Assembly (NCBI RefSeq): GCF_001305575.3 | Contig: NZ_CP012373.2 | Span: 558,001-622,000 of the forward strand | Reading direction: 5' to 3' | Length of the DNA stretch: 64,000 nt | Source of the DNA: Beggiatoa leptomitoformis | GTDB lineage: Bacteria > Pseudomonadota > Gammaproteobacteria > Beggiatoales > Beggiatoaceae | Part shown: piece by piece, positions 8,702-17,755 of the stretch | Position numbering within the stretch: position 1 is the first letter of the stretch | How the letters are laid out: each line of letters begins with the position of its first letter | Position numbers and translations under genes: made by a program | Notes under the pieces: model-generated | The model's database searches: none | What the model saw: the letters and a program-made list of their open reading frames with translations, nothing else | What the model was told of the DNA's origin: nothing

Positions 8702-9499
8702 ATGGATTTTGGTATTCGCCATAAAGTCGCGCTGGTTGTTGGTTCTTCTACAGGATTAGGGTTTTCAACGGCTCAAGTTTTGTTGCAAGAAGGTGTAAAA
8801 GTTGCCATTTGTTCACGGACACAAGAAAAAGTTGATAAAGCCGTGAGCACGTTAACCGCACAAGCAACAACTGACCAACAGGTTTATGGCATGGTTGCTG
8901 ATTATACTAGCCCGCAACAATTGGATATTTTGCTAACCAATGTGCAGGAAAAATTAGGCAAAATAGATATTTTAGTTTGCAGTTCGGGTGGACCTATTCC
9001 CGGTACAGCAACGGAGTTTGATAGCAACGACTACGCAAAAGCGATAGAAAATAATTTACTAGCCATGATTCGTTTATCGGCATTGGTATTGCCAAATATG
9101 CAAAACCGTAAATGGGGGCGCATTGTTTATATTACGTCTTCTGCCGCTGTACAACCCTTACCTAATCTAGCCTTGTCTAATGTTGCTCGCAGCGGGCTTC
9201 ATGCGTACTCCAAAAGTTTAGCCACTGAAGTTGCAAAAGATAATATTACCGTGAATTGTGTGATGCCCGGTAGAATTAATACAGATAGAATCATGGACTT
9301 AGTCCGCCTGCGTGCGGAACAACACCATCGGCATTTAAATGAGGAAATGGGACGCGATTTTGAAGCGATTCCCGCAGGGCGTTACGGTCAGCCACGTGAG
9401 TTAGCCAACTTAGTGGGTTTTCTCTGTTCTGATTGTGCTTCTTATATTACAGGAAGTGCCATTGCAGTAGATGGTGGTGCTATTGCGGGTTTACGTTAG
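8702..9499 (+). CDS. SDR-family protein lacking the catalytic tyrosine and lysine
   Basis: The 265-residue protein has a normal SDR N-terminus, with the cofactor-binding motif GSSTGLGFSTA and an NAG-like CSSGG segment, plus an SDR C-terminus ending SAIAVDGGA. A serine pair (SSAAVQP) is present. The catalytic YxxxK is not: aligned from KSLATEVA, the expected Tyr is Ser and the expected Lys is Arg (ALSNVARSGL). A known subgroup annotated as ketoacyl reductase-like shares this replacement. Activity and substrate are therefore uncertain. A strong AAGGAG ribosome site precedes the ATG. The DUF2357-like gene follows after 33 bp. Confidence 0.85.
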   Translation: MDFGIRHKVALVVGSSTGLGFSTAQVLLQEGVKVAICSRTQEKVDKAVSTLTAQATTDQQVYGMVADYTSPQQLDILLTNVQEKLGKIDILVCSSGGPIPGTATEFDSNDYAKAIENNLLAMIRLSALVLPNMQNRKWGRIVYITSSAAVQPLPNLALSNVARSGLHAYSKSLATEVAKDNITVNCVMPGRINTDRIMDLVRLRAEQHHRHLNEEMGRDFEAIPAGRYGQPRELANLVGFLCSDCASYITGSAIAVDGGAIAGLR

Positions 9500-9532
9500 C
9501 TGTCGGCTGATTTATTTTCTTAGACGGGCATT

Positions 9533-10828
9533 ATGAATCATTTTATTCAACAATTAGTTGATGATTTAAAAGAGTTCTCTGTGGAGTTGCTTGATCCCGG
9601 ATTACACACAGGACAACAAATTTCAGCAGGGTTGGGGACGGTTGCTAGTACGGCGGCGTTGCTAAAATCTATTGATTTCCTAACAGGTTTAGTGCCAAAG
9701 CTGGTCAGTGAGTTGCAAACAACAGATACAACCCGCAAAGTAACTGTTCATTATACCCCTGTGCCGAAATATGGGACGTTTTCCCCTCGTGCGAGTGACT
9801 ATCAACAAGATACACAAAAACGTTTATTGCCATCACGGTGGCTAACAACCTTATCTATTGCCGAAATGGATATGCGTCCATTACGTTGGTTATTATATTT
9901 ATTAGAGTTACAACAATCTGCTTTAAAAAATTTAGAAACGCGCACGACTAAATATATTGAAAACTCATTGCTAACACAAAAAGGGGATTCCGCCTACGCA
10001 CAAAACGACCGCGCTACCTTATTAAATATGCGCTCTCGCTTGACTGACGCAGAAGTAAAACTCAATAGTGCGCGGACATTACTCTTACGGACAGTGCAAA
10101 TTCGTTTTATGCCATCGCCAAATTTGCCATCTCCCTATCCGCGTTCCGCATCATGGTTGTACTTACGCCGTTATGCACAACAACTGTTACATCCTTCCGA
10201 GTTTTTACCTGGATTTTTATATAATTTACTCAATGGAATGGTAGAGGTTGCGGATACCCCCTATCTTTATCAACGTTGGTGTGGGGTAAAGCTATTACAA
10301 ACGTTTGAAACATTGGGCTGGCGATGTTATGACGACCCGATTGGTGCTTTATTTTTGGGGGGTGAAATTCGCCTGACAAAAGCAGATGTTAGCATTAGCT
10401 TGTGGGTTGAACCGCGATTTACAAAACGAATGCCACACCGTAGCGGGTTTATCTGTCGCACCTCAGCAGAAACCCATCCCGACTACATGATAGTAACTCC
10501 CGGCCCAAGCGGGGTGGATGCCTTTATTTTAGACCCAACGACAACAACTAATAATGAAATTCGCCACGGTAAATCACGCTATCTCAATACGGTAGAAGCA
10601 ACAGGAATGGGAAAAGTAGCGGGTAATCCTGTGGTACGTAATCCTTTACGCGCATGGTGTGCCGCACCGATGCACATCCCCCACTGTGAACTAGATGATC
10701 CTGAAGGACGTACTGGGACAGTTCCGATGCACCCCTTAGATTGGTCTGAAGCCCCTTTAAAATCATGGGTAAAAGACATTAATGATTATGCGATTGCATG
10801 GGGGCGTTTAAATGGACTGTCTGCATAG
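9533..10828 (+). CDS. DUF2357/McrC-like protein, putative degenerate PD-(D/E)xK nuclease
   Basis: This 431-residue protein is not a standard housekeeping enzyme. Two regions recall the DUF2357/PDDEXK_7 proteins related to McrC. LYQRWCGVKLLQTFETLGW (about residues 245-263) matches their YEYWC..KL...L..LG helix. HPDYMIV followed by AFILDPTT and KSRYLNTV resembles the PD...DxK nuclease core and following helix. The expected lysine after ILD is not present (DPT), so nuclease activity may be lost. The N-terminus is helical with no signal peptide. No McrB-like AAA+ GTPase is adjacent; the neighbours are an SDR gene (33 bp upstream) and hisD. The assignment is by motif resemblance only. Confidence 0.55.
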   Translation: MNHFIQQLVDDLKEFSVELLDPGLHTGQQISAGLGTVASTAALLKSIDFLTGLVPKLVSELQTTDTTRKVTVHYTPVPKYGTFSPRASDYQQDTQKRLLPSRWLTTLSIAEMDMRPLRWLLYLLELQQSALKNLETRTTKYIENSLLTQKGDSAYAQNDRATLLNMRSRLTDAEVKLNSARTLLLRTVQIRFMPSPNLPSPYPRSASWLYLRRYAQQLLHPSEFLPGFLYNLLNGMVEVADTPYLYQRWCGVKLLQTFETLGWRCYDDPIGALFLGGEIRLTKADVSISLWVEPRFTKRMPHRSGFICRTSAETHPDYMIVTPGPSGVDAFILDPTTTTNNEIRHGKSRYLNTVEATGMGKVAGNPVVRNPLRAWCAAPMHIPHCELDDPEGRTGTVPMHPLDWSEAPLKSWVKDINDYAIAWGRLNGLSA

Positions 10829-10899
10829 TCGATAAATAGCAGCTATTTTGTTGTTATTAAACAGCTAAACATTAACAACTAACTATAAATTGGACTATT

Positions 10900-12225
10900 A
10901 TGCTATCAATTAGCCGTTTAAATACCACCGATAACACTTTTTGGTCACAACTGAATACTTTATTAGCGTGGGAAACTGTGTCTGATGGAGTGGTTATCCA
11001 AACAGTGCGCGATATTATTCACGATGTTCGTCTGCGTGGAGATGTTGCCCTTGTTGAATATACAAATCGGTTTGACCGACGCGCGATACAACATATTGAA
11101 GATTTGCGCGTACCCGATATACGCTTACAACAATCCCTCACAACCTTAGAAAAAAACCAGCGTAAAGCCCTAGAAAAAGCAGCCGAGCGGATTCGTGCTT
11201 ATCATCAACGTCAACTCCAAGATTCATGGCACTATACCGAACCCGATGGCACTGTTTTAGGGCAACAAATCACGCCTTTAGAACGGGTTGGGATTTATGT
11301 ACCGGGGGGGAAAGCGGCTTATCCCTCATCTGTATTAATGAATGCACTACCTGCTAAAGTCGCAGGGGTAAAAGAAATTATTATGGTTGTGCCAACGCCA
11401 GATAATATTATGAATAATATGGTATTAGCGGCAGCCGCGATTGCAGGGGTTGATAGGGTATATAGCATTGGTGGGGCGCAAGCAGTCGCCGCCTTAGCTT
11501 ATGGCACAATGACAATACCCAAAGTAGATAAAATCGTAGGCCCTGGTAACATTTACGTTGCAACGGCAAAAAGCATGGTATTTGGTACAGTTGGCATTGA
11601 TATGATTGCAGGCCCTTCAGAAATTCTTATTATTTGTGATGGACAAACTGACCCTGATTGGATTGCGATGGATTTATTTTCTCAAGCCGAACACGATGAG
11701 CAAGCACAATCTATCTTACTGAGTCCTGATGCCGCTTTTTTAGATGCGGTACAAGACAGCATGAATAATTTACTCGCGCAAATGCCACGCGCCGATATTA
11801 TTCGCACGTCTATCCAAAATCGCGGCGCATTGATTCAAGTCAAAGATTTGGCTGAAGCTGCTGAAGTCGCTAATTTTGTAGCCCCTGAGCATTTAGAACT
11901 GTCTGTTGCAGAACCGCAAGAATTAGTGAAAAAAATCCGTCATGCAGGCGCGATTTTCATGGGTCGCTATACCGCAGAGGCATTAGGCGATTATTGTGCA
12001 GGACCTAATCATGTTTTACCCACATCGCGCACGGCGCGTTTTTCTTCCCCTTTAGGGGTTTATGATTTTCAAAAGCGGTCTTCTATTATTTTCTGTTCAG
12101 AAGAAGGCGCGCACAAATTAGGGCAAATCGCCACAACACTTGCACAGGGTGAGGGCTTAACGGCACATGCTCGTTCAGCAGAATATCGAGTGTTGCAAGG
12201 TATGTTAGAAGGAATGGATAAATAG
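10900..12225 (+). CDS. hisD: Histidinol dehydrogenase
   Basis: The 441-residue protein is full length for HisD (E. coli 434). Hallmarks are [52 protein letters not shown], the zinc-site region [13 protein letters not shown] and [14 protein letters not shown]. It oxidises L-histidinol to histidine in two NAD-dependent steps. It stands alone here, with no hisG or hisC nearby, unlike the compact his operons of enterobacteria. A hairpin at 12255-12281 follows the stop. Confidence 0.97.
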   Translation: MLSISRLNTTDNTFWSQLNTLLAWETVSDGVVIQTVRDIIHDVRLRGDVALVEYTNRFDRRAIQHIEDLRVPDIRLQQSLTTLEKNQRKALEKAAERIRAYHQRQLQDSWHYTEPDGTVLGQQITPLERVGIYVPGGKAAYPSSVLMNALPAKVAGVKEIIMVVPTPDNIMNNMVLAAAAIAGVDRVYSIGGAQAVAALAYGTMTIPKVDKIVGPGNIYVATAKSMVFGTVGIDMIAGPSEILIICDGQTDPDWIAMDLFSQAEHDEQAQSILLSPDAAFLDAVQDSMNNLLAQMPRADIIRTSIQNRGALIQVKDLAEAAEVANFVAPEHLELSVAEPQELVKKIRHAGAIFMGRYTAEALGDYCAGPNHVLPTSRTARFSSPLGVYDFQKRSSIIFCSEEGAHKLGQIATTLAQGEGLTAHARSAEYRVLQGMLEGMDK

Positions 12226-12254
12226 CTTTTTTGCGACAGTAAAGATGAATCATG

Positions 12255-12281
12255 GATACCACCGCTTAACGCAGTGGTATC
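12255..12281. terminator. Hairpin between convergent hisD and kinase genes
   Basis: GATACCAC and GTGGTATC form a perfect 8-bp stem around an 11-nt loop in the gap between two converging genes. The following T-tract is weak, so it is a probable bidirectional terminator only. Confidence 0.5.
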
Positions 12282-12300
12282 TGTACTACTTTTATTCAGG

Positions 12301-12331
12301 TCTAATTATTCTGATAATCCTGATTTAGCTG
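12301..12331. repeat. Copy of a dispersed CTGATTTAG/AATCAG-type short repeat
   Basis: The sequence includes TGATAATCCTGATTTAG. It resembles copies near 35.1, 36.7 and 56.0 kb (see those entries). It lies between convergent genes. Confidence 0.35.
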
Positions 12332-12336
12332 GTTTT

Positions 12337-14403
12337 TTATCTAACTAAATAAGGTCTTTCGGTTAATTTATCACCAAAAGAGACGGTTTTATGCGGCGAT
12401 TTGGTGTTACTCAATAAGGTATGAATTTGGTCTAGTAACACATCACCGCCATAGCTTTCTTTTTTAATAATCGTTTCTACATAGCCATTTAAATTAGCTT
12501 GGTCTTCAGCACTTAACTTTGTTGCGGTTAAGACAACCACAGGAATATCACGCCATTCAATTTTTTCCCGAAAATAAGAAATAAATTCAAATCCATCCAT
12601 CTCAGGCATTAATAAATCTAACAAAATTAAATTTGGTTTTTTGTATGCCAATTGCTCTAATGCAACCCGTCCGTTTTCCGCCTTATATACCCGCCAGCCT
12701 TCTTGTTTTAACATTTCTGCCATGCGTTCACGGGTGGTAATTTCATCTTCTACAATCATTACAGAATGCGTTCCTGCACCAATATGATATTTTTGTAAAA
12801 TAGATGAAAGTTGTTGACGACCCACAGGCTTCATTAAGTAGTCCGTCGCCCCTAATGCAATGCCTTTCGGTTGTTCATCTTCCATAGAAATCATAAAAAC
12901 AGGGATTTCAGCTAATAAGGGGTCATTTTTAAGGGCAGACAGTACATTCCAACCATCCAGCTCGGGCATTTTCACATCCAGTAAAATTGCATCTGGGCGT
13001 AATTTTCTGGCTAATTTTAGCCCTTCATCACCATCTTCAGCCGTTGCAACACTGTAATTTAAGCGGGTTAAATAGCTTTGTAATAGTTCTCTTACCAATA
13101 AATCATCATCAATGACCAAGATAATGCCACTATTGGCTAATAGCTGTTGAACTGCTTCTAAATTCTTTTTTGGCATAGAAGGTACATCTAGTTGTACTTC
13201 TACAGGGAGATGAGTAGTAAAAACACTGCCCTGACCAAAGGTGCTTTCAACATGAATGCCACCGCCCATCATTTCAATAAATTCTTTGGTAATTGCTAAC
13301 CCAAGCCCTGTGCCACCATAACGACGGGTGGTGGATGCATCCGCTTGGCTAAAGGGTTTAAATAACTTGCGTTGTTGTTCTGCTGTCATGCCTATGCCGT
13401 TATCGCTAACTTGTAACATAAGCCAATCACTAGGCTGTGCCGTTTGTCGCTCTACTTTGAGGGAGATAACGCCATTTTCAGTAAATTTTGTTGCATTACT
13501 GAGTAAATTAAATAAAATCTGGCGTGTTTTAACAATATCGGCATAAATATTATCTACCTTATCCGCAATTTTTAATTCCAGACGATTATGATTTTGCTCT
13601 AATAAAGGCTTAATAGTATCAACTACTTCCTTAACTAAGGTTTCAATTGTAAACCGTTCTAAAGAAAGTTCCATTTTGCCTGATTCAATTTTGGATAAAT
13701 CTAAAATATCATTGATTAATCCTAGTAGGTGCTTGGCAGAAGAGCGAATTTTTTGTAAATCAGGCGCGAAATTTTCTAATCCTTCGTCTAAAGCATCTTC
13801 TAGTAAAATTTCGCTATAGCCGATAATCGCATTCATGGGTGTCCGCAATTCATGGCTCATATTGGCAAGAAATTGGCTTTTCGATAAATTTGCCGCTTCT
13901 GCCTGTTCTTTAGCTTTATTTAATTCATCGGTGCGTTCCGCGACTTTTTTTTCTAAATCATTAGCATAAATAAGTAATTGTGTATCACGACAAGCAATCT
14001 CTTGTTCTAATTTTTCTTGTAGCCGATGTAGCGCAACATGTGTGCGGACACGCGCCAGTAATTCTTGTTCTTGAAAAGGTTTATTAACATAATCAACGCC
14101 GCCCACTTCAAAGGCTTGCAGACGATTTTCTGCTTGGGTCAACGCGGAGAGAAATAGAACGGGAATAGTTGTTAAACGTGCGTCAGCTTTTAAACGACGA
14201 CAGGTTTCATAACCGTCCCATTCGGGCATGGTGACATCTAATAAAATTAAATCGGGCGGTGTTTCTTGGGCAATGGTTAACGCAGATTTACCTGTTTTTG
14301 CTAATAAGACAGTAAAACCATTCTGTTGTAAAACTTGGTTTAAAAAAGCAAGGTTAGTTAGCGTATCATCCACCACTAAAACAATTGGTTTATTGCTATT
14401 CAT
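12337..14403 (-). CDS. Soluble hybrid histidine kinase (REC-HisKA-HATPase-REC-REC)
   Basis: The 688-residue protein starts with a receiver domain (VLVVDD, phospho-acceptor in [15 protein letters not shown] near residue 56). It is followed by a coiled coil, a HisKA dimerisation domain with [18 protein letters not shown] (His near 183) and an HATPase domain with [11 protein letters not shown]. Two more receivers follow, with [12 protein letters not shown] and [12 protein letters not shown]. There is no membrane segment, so it acts in the cytoplasm, probably receiving phosphate or protein input through its first receiver. I place the start at ATG 14403, preceded by AAGGA; a reading frame extension to 14436 lacks a ribosome site. 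No DNA-binding response regulator is adjacent. Confidence 0.92.
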   Translation of the reverse strand: MNSNKPIVLVVDDTLTNLAFLNQVLQQNGFTVLLAKTGKSALTIAQETPPDLILLDVTMPEWDGYETCRRLKADARLTTIPVLFLSALTQAENRLQAFEVGGVDYVNKPFQEQELLARVRTHVALHRLQEKLEQEIACRDTQLLIYANDLEKKVAERTDELNKAKEQAEAANLSKSQFLANMSHELRTPMNAIIGYSEILLEDALDEGLENFAPDLQKIRSSAKHLLGLINDILDLSKIESGKMELSLERFTIETLVKEVVDTIKPLLEQNHNRLELKIADKVDNIYADIVKTRQILFNLLSNATKFTENGVISLKVERQTAQPSDWLMLQVSDNGIGMTAEQQRKLFKPFSQADASTTRRYGGTGLGLAITKEFIEMMGGGIHVESTFGQGSVFTTHLPVEVQLDVPSMPKKNLEAVQQLLANSGIILVIDDDLLVRELLQSYLTRLNYSVATAEDGDEGLKLARKLRPDAILLDVKMPELDGWNVLSALKNDPLLAEIPVFMISMEDEQPKGIALGATDYLMKPVGRQQLSSILQKYHIGAGTHSVMIVEDEITTRERMAEMLKQEGWRVYKAENGRVALEQLAYKKPNLILLDLLMPEMDGFEFISYFREKIEWRDIPVVVLTATKLSAEDQANLNGYVETIIKKESYGGDVLLDQIHTLLSNTKSPHKTVSFGDKLTERPYLVR

Positions 14404-14521
14404 AAATAAATCCTTGATTAAAATGCAAAATAACATTGAATGAGTAGTGCTAATATGAGACGGTCTGAATTAGGATTAACAATTTCAAATAACGCCTGTT
14501 ATTTTGTTGTTAGCTTAAACA

Positions 14522-14557
14522 GAGAAGGGATTTAAAACCCTTAAAATCTTCCTTCTC
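14522..14557 (-). terminator. Possible terminator after the acuI-like gene
   Basis: GAGAAGG and CCTTCTC flank an A+T-rich core that itself contains GGGATTTAAAACCC. The structure lies between the end of the acuI-like gene and the kinase start on the minus strand. The T-tract is not clear, so this is tentative. Confidence 0.35.
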
Positions 14558-14607
14558 CCTCCGTTACGAGGAAATAAAAGAATCGTTTAAAAAATAGCTC
14601 ACTGAGT

Positions 14608-15597
14608 TTAATATATTTTTATCAGTGTTCTGCCTGTCATACGATTTTCAATATATTCATTAAAAACGGTTTGAAGTTGTGTAAAATCAACTTCATGTGT
14701 GATAATTTTATCTAGCTGTTGAGGATGTAAGTCTGTTGCTAATCGTTGCCATAGTTGTAGGCGTAGTGCGCGTGGGATTTCATCACAATTGATGCCTAAT
14801 AAATTAATTCCACGAAGAATAAACGGCATAACGGTCGTATTGACATCAATACTGCTAGCAAGCCCAATCAGCGCAATATTGCCGCGCGGTTTTAATGTAC
14901 GGGTTAGCCATGTGAGTGTTTGCCCACCTAGGTTGTCAATTGCACCTGCCCATAAGCCTTTTTCTAGTGGACGAGTACCATAGTCCACTTGTTGGCTAAA
15001 CAGGATTTCTGACGCGCCTAGTTGGTGTAAATAGTCGGCTTGTTCCGTTTTACTGGTTAAGGCGGTGACGTGATAACCTAATTTTGCCAACATGCTAATG
15101 GCTAAACTCCCTACCCCGCCTGTTGCGCCTGTAACCAAAATTGTCCCTTTATCAGGTGTTTGCCCGTTGTCTTGCATACGTTGAATCGCCAGTGCTGCTG
15201 TAAAACCTGCCGTACCAATCGCCATCGCTGTGCGTAAACTCAGCCCAACAGGTAATGGCACAACAAATTCCGCAGGGACACGTACATATTCAGCATATCC
15301 GCCGTCTCGATTTTCCCCTAAACCGCAACCTGTCACAAGAACGGCATCGCCAACCTGTAAGGCTGTGTTGGTACTTTGTACCACAGTGCCCGCAACATCA
15401 ATGCCACCGTTTAAAGGAAAAGATTTTAAAATTTTTCCTTTTCCCGTGGCAGCAAGTGCATCTTTGTAATTAATATCAGAGTAGGCACTTTTGATGATAA
15501 CCTCGCCTGCACTGGTATCGTCTATGTCTAACGTGGTAAAGCGGGCAGAAATAACGTTATTTTCATTAAAAATTCTAAAGGCTTTAAATGGTTGCAT
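14608..15597 (-). CDS. acuI: YhdH/AcuI-family NADPH-dependent acrylyl-CoA/quinone reductase
   Basis: The 329-residue MDR-superfamily protein matches the YhdH/AcuI subgroup. It has SDINYKDALAATGKGKI, the GIDVAGTVVQS block, GENRDGGYAEYVRVPAE, the cofactor motif TGATGGVGSLAISMLAKLGY and the TGRTLIKI C-terminus. These enzymes lack the catalytic zinc of alcohol dehydrogenases and reduce acrylyl-CoA with NADPH. The physiological substrate here is inferred from family only. The GDSL esterase gene ends 3 bp before this start, so the two form an operon, but no functional link is obvious. Confidence 0.85.
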   Translation of the reverse strand: MQPFKAFRIFNENNVISARFTTLDIDDTSAGEVIIKSAYSDINYKDALAATGKGKILKSFPLNGGIDVAGTVVQSTNTALQVGDAVLVTGCGLGENRDGGYAEYVRVPAEFVVPLPVGLSLRTAMAIGTAGFTAALAIQRMQDNGQTPDKGTILVTGATGGVGSLAISMLAKLGYHVTALTSKTEQADYLHQLGASEILFSQQVDYGTRPLEKGLWAGAIDNLGGQTLTWLTRTLKPRGNIALIGLASSIDVNTTVMPFILRGINLLGINCDEIPRALRLQLWQRLATDLHPQQLDKIITHEVDFTQLQTVFNEYIENRMTGRTLIKIY

Positions 15598-15600
15598 GGT

Positions 15601-16743
15601 TTATTCACAACTCACTGTTGTTACTGTAAACGTGATTAATGTCGGGTCTGGTACGGCAGTTAAAACAGCATTGCACAGCGCGTCATTGACGTAAACTGCG
15701 GGAATGGTGACTGTTCCTGTTGTCGCTGAATAGGTTGATGTACTTGCTAATGTTGTGTTGTTGATTATGGGTGTTAGTTGTGTTACTGCAAAGGTTAAGG
15801 CTTGGCGGTCGCTGAGTGCTTGTAAATCAACGTTAAAGCGACTGATTTCCCCATTATCATTGCTAATAGAAACAAGGGGAAGATGCAACACCCCCGTGTC
15901 TAGTGCATAACTAGATTGTTGAATGCTTTTAACAACTTGTTCTGCAATAATATTATGTACAATTGTTGTCGGATGTTTTCTGTCCCAAAACAGATAAGTA
16001 TCAGGTGCATCACATACTTGTAGCGTATCTTCTTGTAAGCATTCAGTAGTGAGATTACTTAACCCTGCATTGTCAGGCGTTGTGATTAAATTACGTAATG
16101 TGGTAAAAATATCTACATAAGCAATAGGATAACCTAATGCTTCAAGTTGTGCGTAAAGTTCTGCATTGTAACGAACAATAATATCGGTAAATTTTCCCGT
16201 TGTATTTTCTGCCTGACCTGCAGGCGTTAGCCCTAAATCGGGTACATTAATAACAACAATATAACGTGCGCCTGCATTATGTAATTTTTCAACCGCAGTA
16301 CGCATATTAGTTGCAATCTGTTGAATATCATCATCTGTAGCGTTGCTACCGACAGAAAAAAAATCATTACTGCCCGCCCAAACAAAATAAAGCCCCGTTG
16401 TATCTGCTTGTGGCGAGGTGCGTAGATAATTACTCACTTGTAATTGCAAGCCTTGTGGCAGGGCTGAACTGCCTGTTTCCGCGCCACCCCATGCAAAGTT
16501 AGTACTTGCGTTGTATGATAATTGCAGTTTTTCTGCTAAGTATTCAACCCATACTTGCCCATTAGAAAAACGTCCTGCACTGTATGGCGGGGAAGTAGGT
16601 ATTTTTCCACCCGTTAGTTGGTAAATCCGTCCTGTATCTGACAAACTATCGCCAAAGACATAAATTGCTTTATACGGCTGTGCAAGACTAATGGTTGTTT
16701 GTAACGCAAGAACAATCAGTAAGAAACTTGTAAAATATCGCAT
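15601..16743 (-). CDS. Secreted GDSL/SGNH esterase-lipase
   Basis: The 380-residue precursor has a signal peptide (RYFTSFLLIVLALQTTISLA). A complete SGNH hydrolase domain follows: block I VFGDSLSDTGR with the nucleophile Ser, block III WAGSNDFF, and block V WDRKHPTT with the catalytic Asp and His. After about residue 275 come roughly 100 residues rich in Thr, Ser and Val that look like a beta-rich accessory domain with two C-terminal cysteines, possibly involved in surface retention. The ATG at 16743 follows GAGGA; a TTG four codons upstream is unlikely. It probably hydrolyses esters outside the cytoplasm; the substrate is unknown. The acuI-like gene follows after 3 bp. Confidence 0.9.
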   Translation of the reverse strand: MRYFTSFLLIVLALQTTISLAQPYKAIYVFGDSLSDTGRIYQLTGGKIPTSPPYSAGRFSNGQVWVEYLAEKLQLSYNASTNFAWGGAETGSSALPQGLQLQVSNYLRTSPQADTTGLYFVWAGSNDFFSVGSNATDDDIQQIATNMRTAVEKLHNAGARYIVVINVPDLGLTPAGQAENTTGKFTDIIVRYNAELYAQLEALGYPIAYVDIFTTLRNLITTPDNAGLSNLTTECLQEDTLQVCDAPDTYLFWDRKHPTTIVHNIIAEQVVKSIQQSSYALDTGVLHLPLVSISNDNGEISRFNVDLQALSDRQALTFAVTQLTPIINNTTLASTSTYSATTGTVTIPAVYVNDALCNAVLTAVPDPTLITFTVTTVSCE

Positions 16744-16911
16744 AATTATCCTCAATAATTAAAAATTGGCAGTCCTAATCTATGTCATAAAAAGGACTGA
16801 ATTAAACCTTTTCAGTTTTAAAGTATAGAGAAGGTAAAATGCACGTTCATACTAATTTTGTCCATAAAATAGGCGTGCAAGCCACCAAAAAATAACCCTT
16901 ATTCCTAACTT

Positions 16912-17532
16912 ATGAAAATTGTACTGATTAGTGATACTCACGGCTTTCACCATGATATTAAACTCCCCGAGGGAGATATATTAATTCATGCAGGTGATAT
17001 TTCAGAGCATGGTACGTTTGCAGAAATTCGTGAATTTGACGCTTTTTTAAGCACATTGCCACATCGTTATAAAATATTTACTGCGGGTAATCATGATTGG
17101 GCATTTTACCAACGCCCTCAAGAAGCGGTTGCACTTATAAAACACGGTATTTACCTACATGATGAAAGCATAGAAATTGAAGGGTTAAAAATCTATGGGT
17201 CAGCATGGCAACCCCGTTTTTTAAACATGGCATTTAATCTCAGTCGTGGACAAGCACTTGCAGAAAAATGGCAGCTAATTCCAACGGATACAAATATTCT
17301 TGTAACACATACCCCCCCTTATGGAATTGGTGATATGGTTGCAACAGGGGAACATGTTGGCTGCGAAGCATTACGCACCGTAGTGCGCCAGTTACAACTT
17401 CAATTACATGTTTTCGGACATATTCATGAATGTTATGGCTATTATCAAGATAAACAAACAGCTTATGTTAATGCGGCGAGTTGTAACCTCCGTTATTCCC
17501 CCCGTAATTTACCCATTGTGATAGAAATCTAA
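16912..17532 (+). CDS. Calcineurin-like metallophosphoesterase (MPPED/239 type)
   Basis: The 206-residue protein has all metal-binding motifs of the family in order: SDTHG, HAGDIS, GNHDW, VTHTPP and FGHIHE. It resembles the MPPED2/239-like subgroup, small enzymes that hydrolyse phosphodiesters such as 2',3'-cAMP in vitro. There is no signal peptide, so it is cytoplasmic. It is a single gene with flanking intergenic gaps and no obvious operon partner. Its physiological substrate cannot be told from the sequence. Confidence 0.9.
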   Translation: MKIVLISDTHGFHHDIKLPEGDILIHAGDISEHGTFAEIREFDAFLSTLPHRYKIFTAGNHDWAFYQRPQEAVALIKHGIYLHDESIEIEGLKIYGSAWQPRFLNMAFNLSRGQALAEKWQLIPTDTNILVTHTPPYGIGDMVATGEHVGCEALRTVVRQLQLQLHVFGHIHECYGYYQDKQTAYVNAASCNLRYSPRNLPIVIEI

Positions 17533-17755
17533 AATCGATAATTTAGTTATGGTAAATTAAACCGCCTTCATTGAAAAATAAAAGTATTTCTGTATAAATA
17601 CAATAAGATAATTATTTAAAAAATACGCTGAACTCAGGTTAATACCAGCATGATTATCACAATTAACCTGTTTTGCCTATCGGTTATTTATCGCCTATTC
17701 CAAATGTCCGATTGTTATATAATGACATTTTCTTGACCGCTAAAGAAATAAACTC

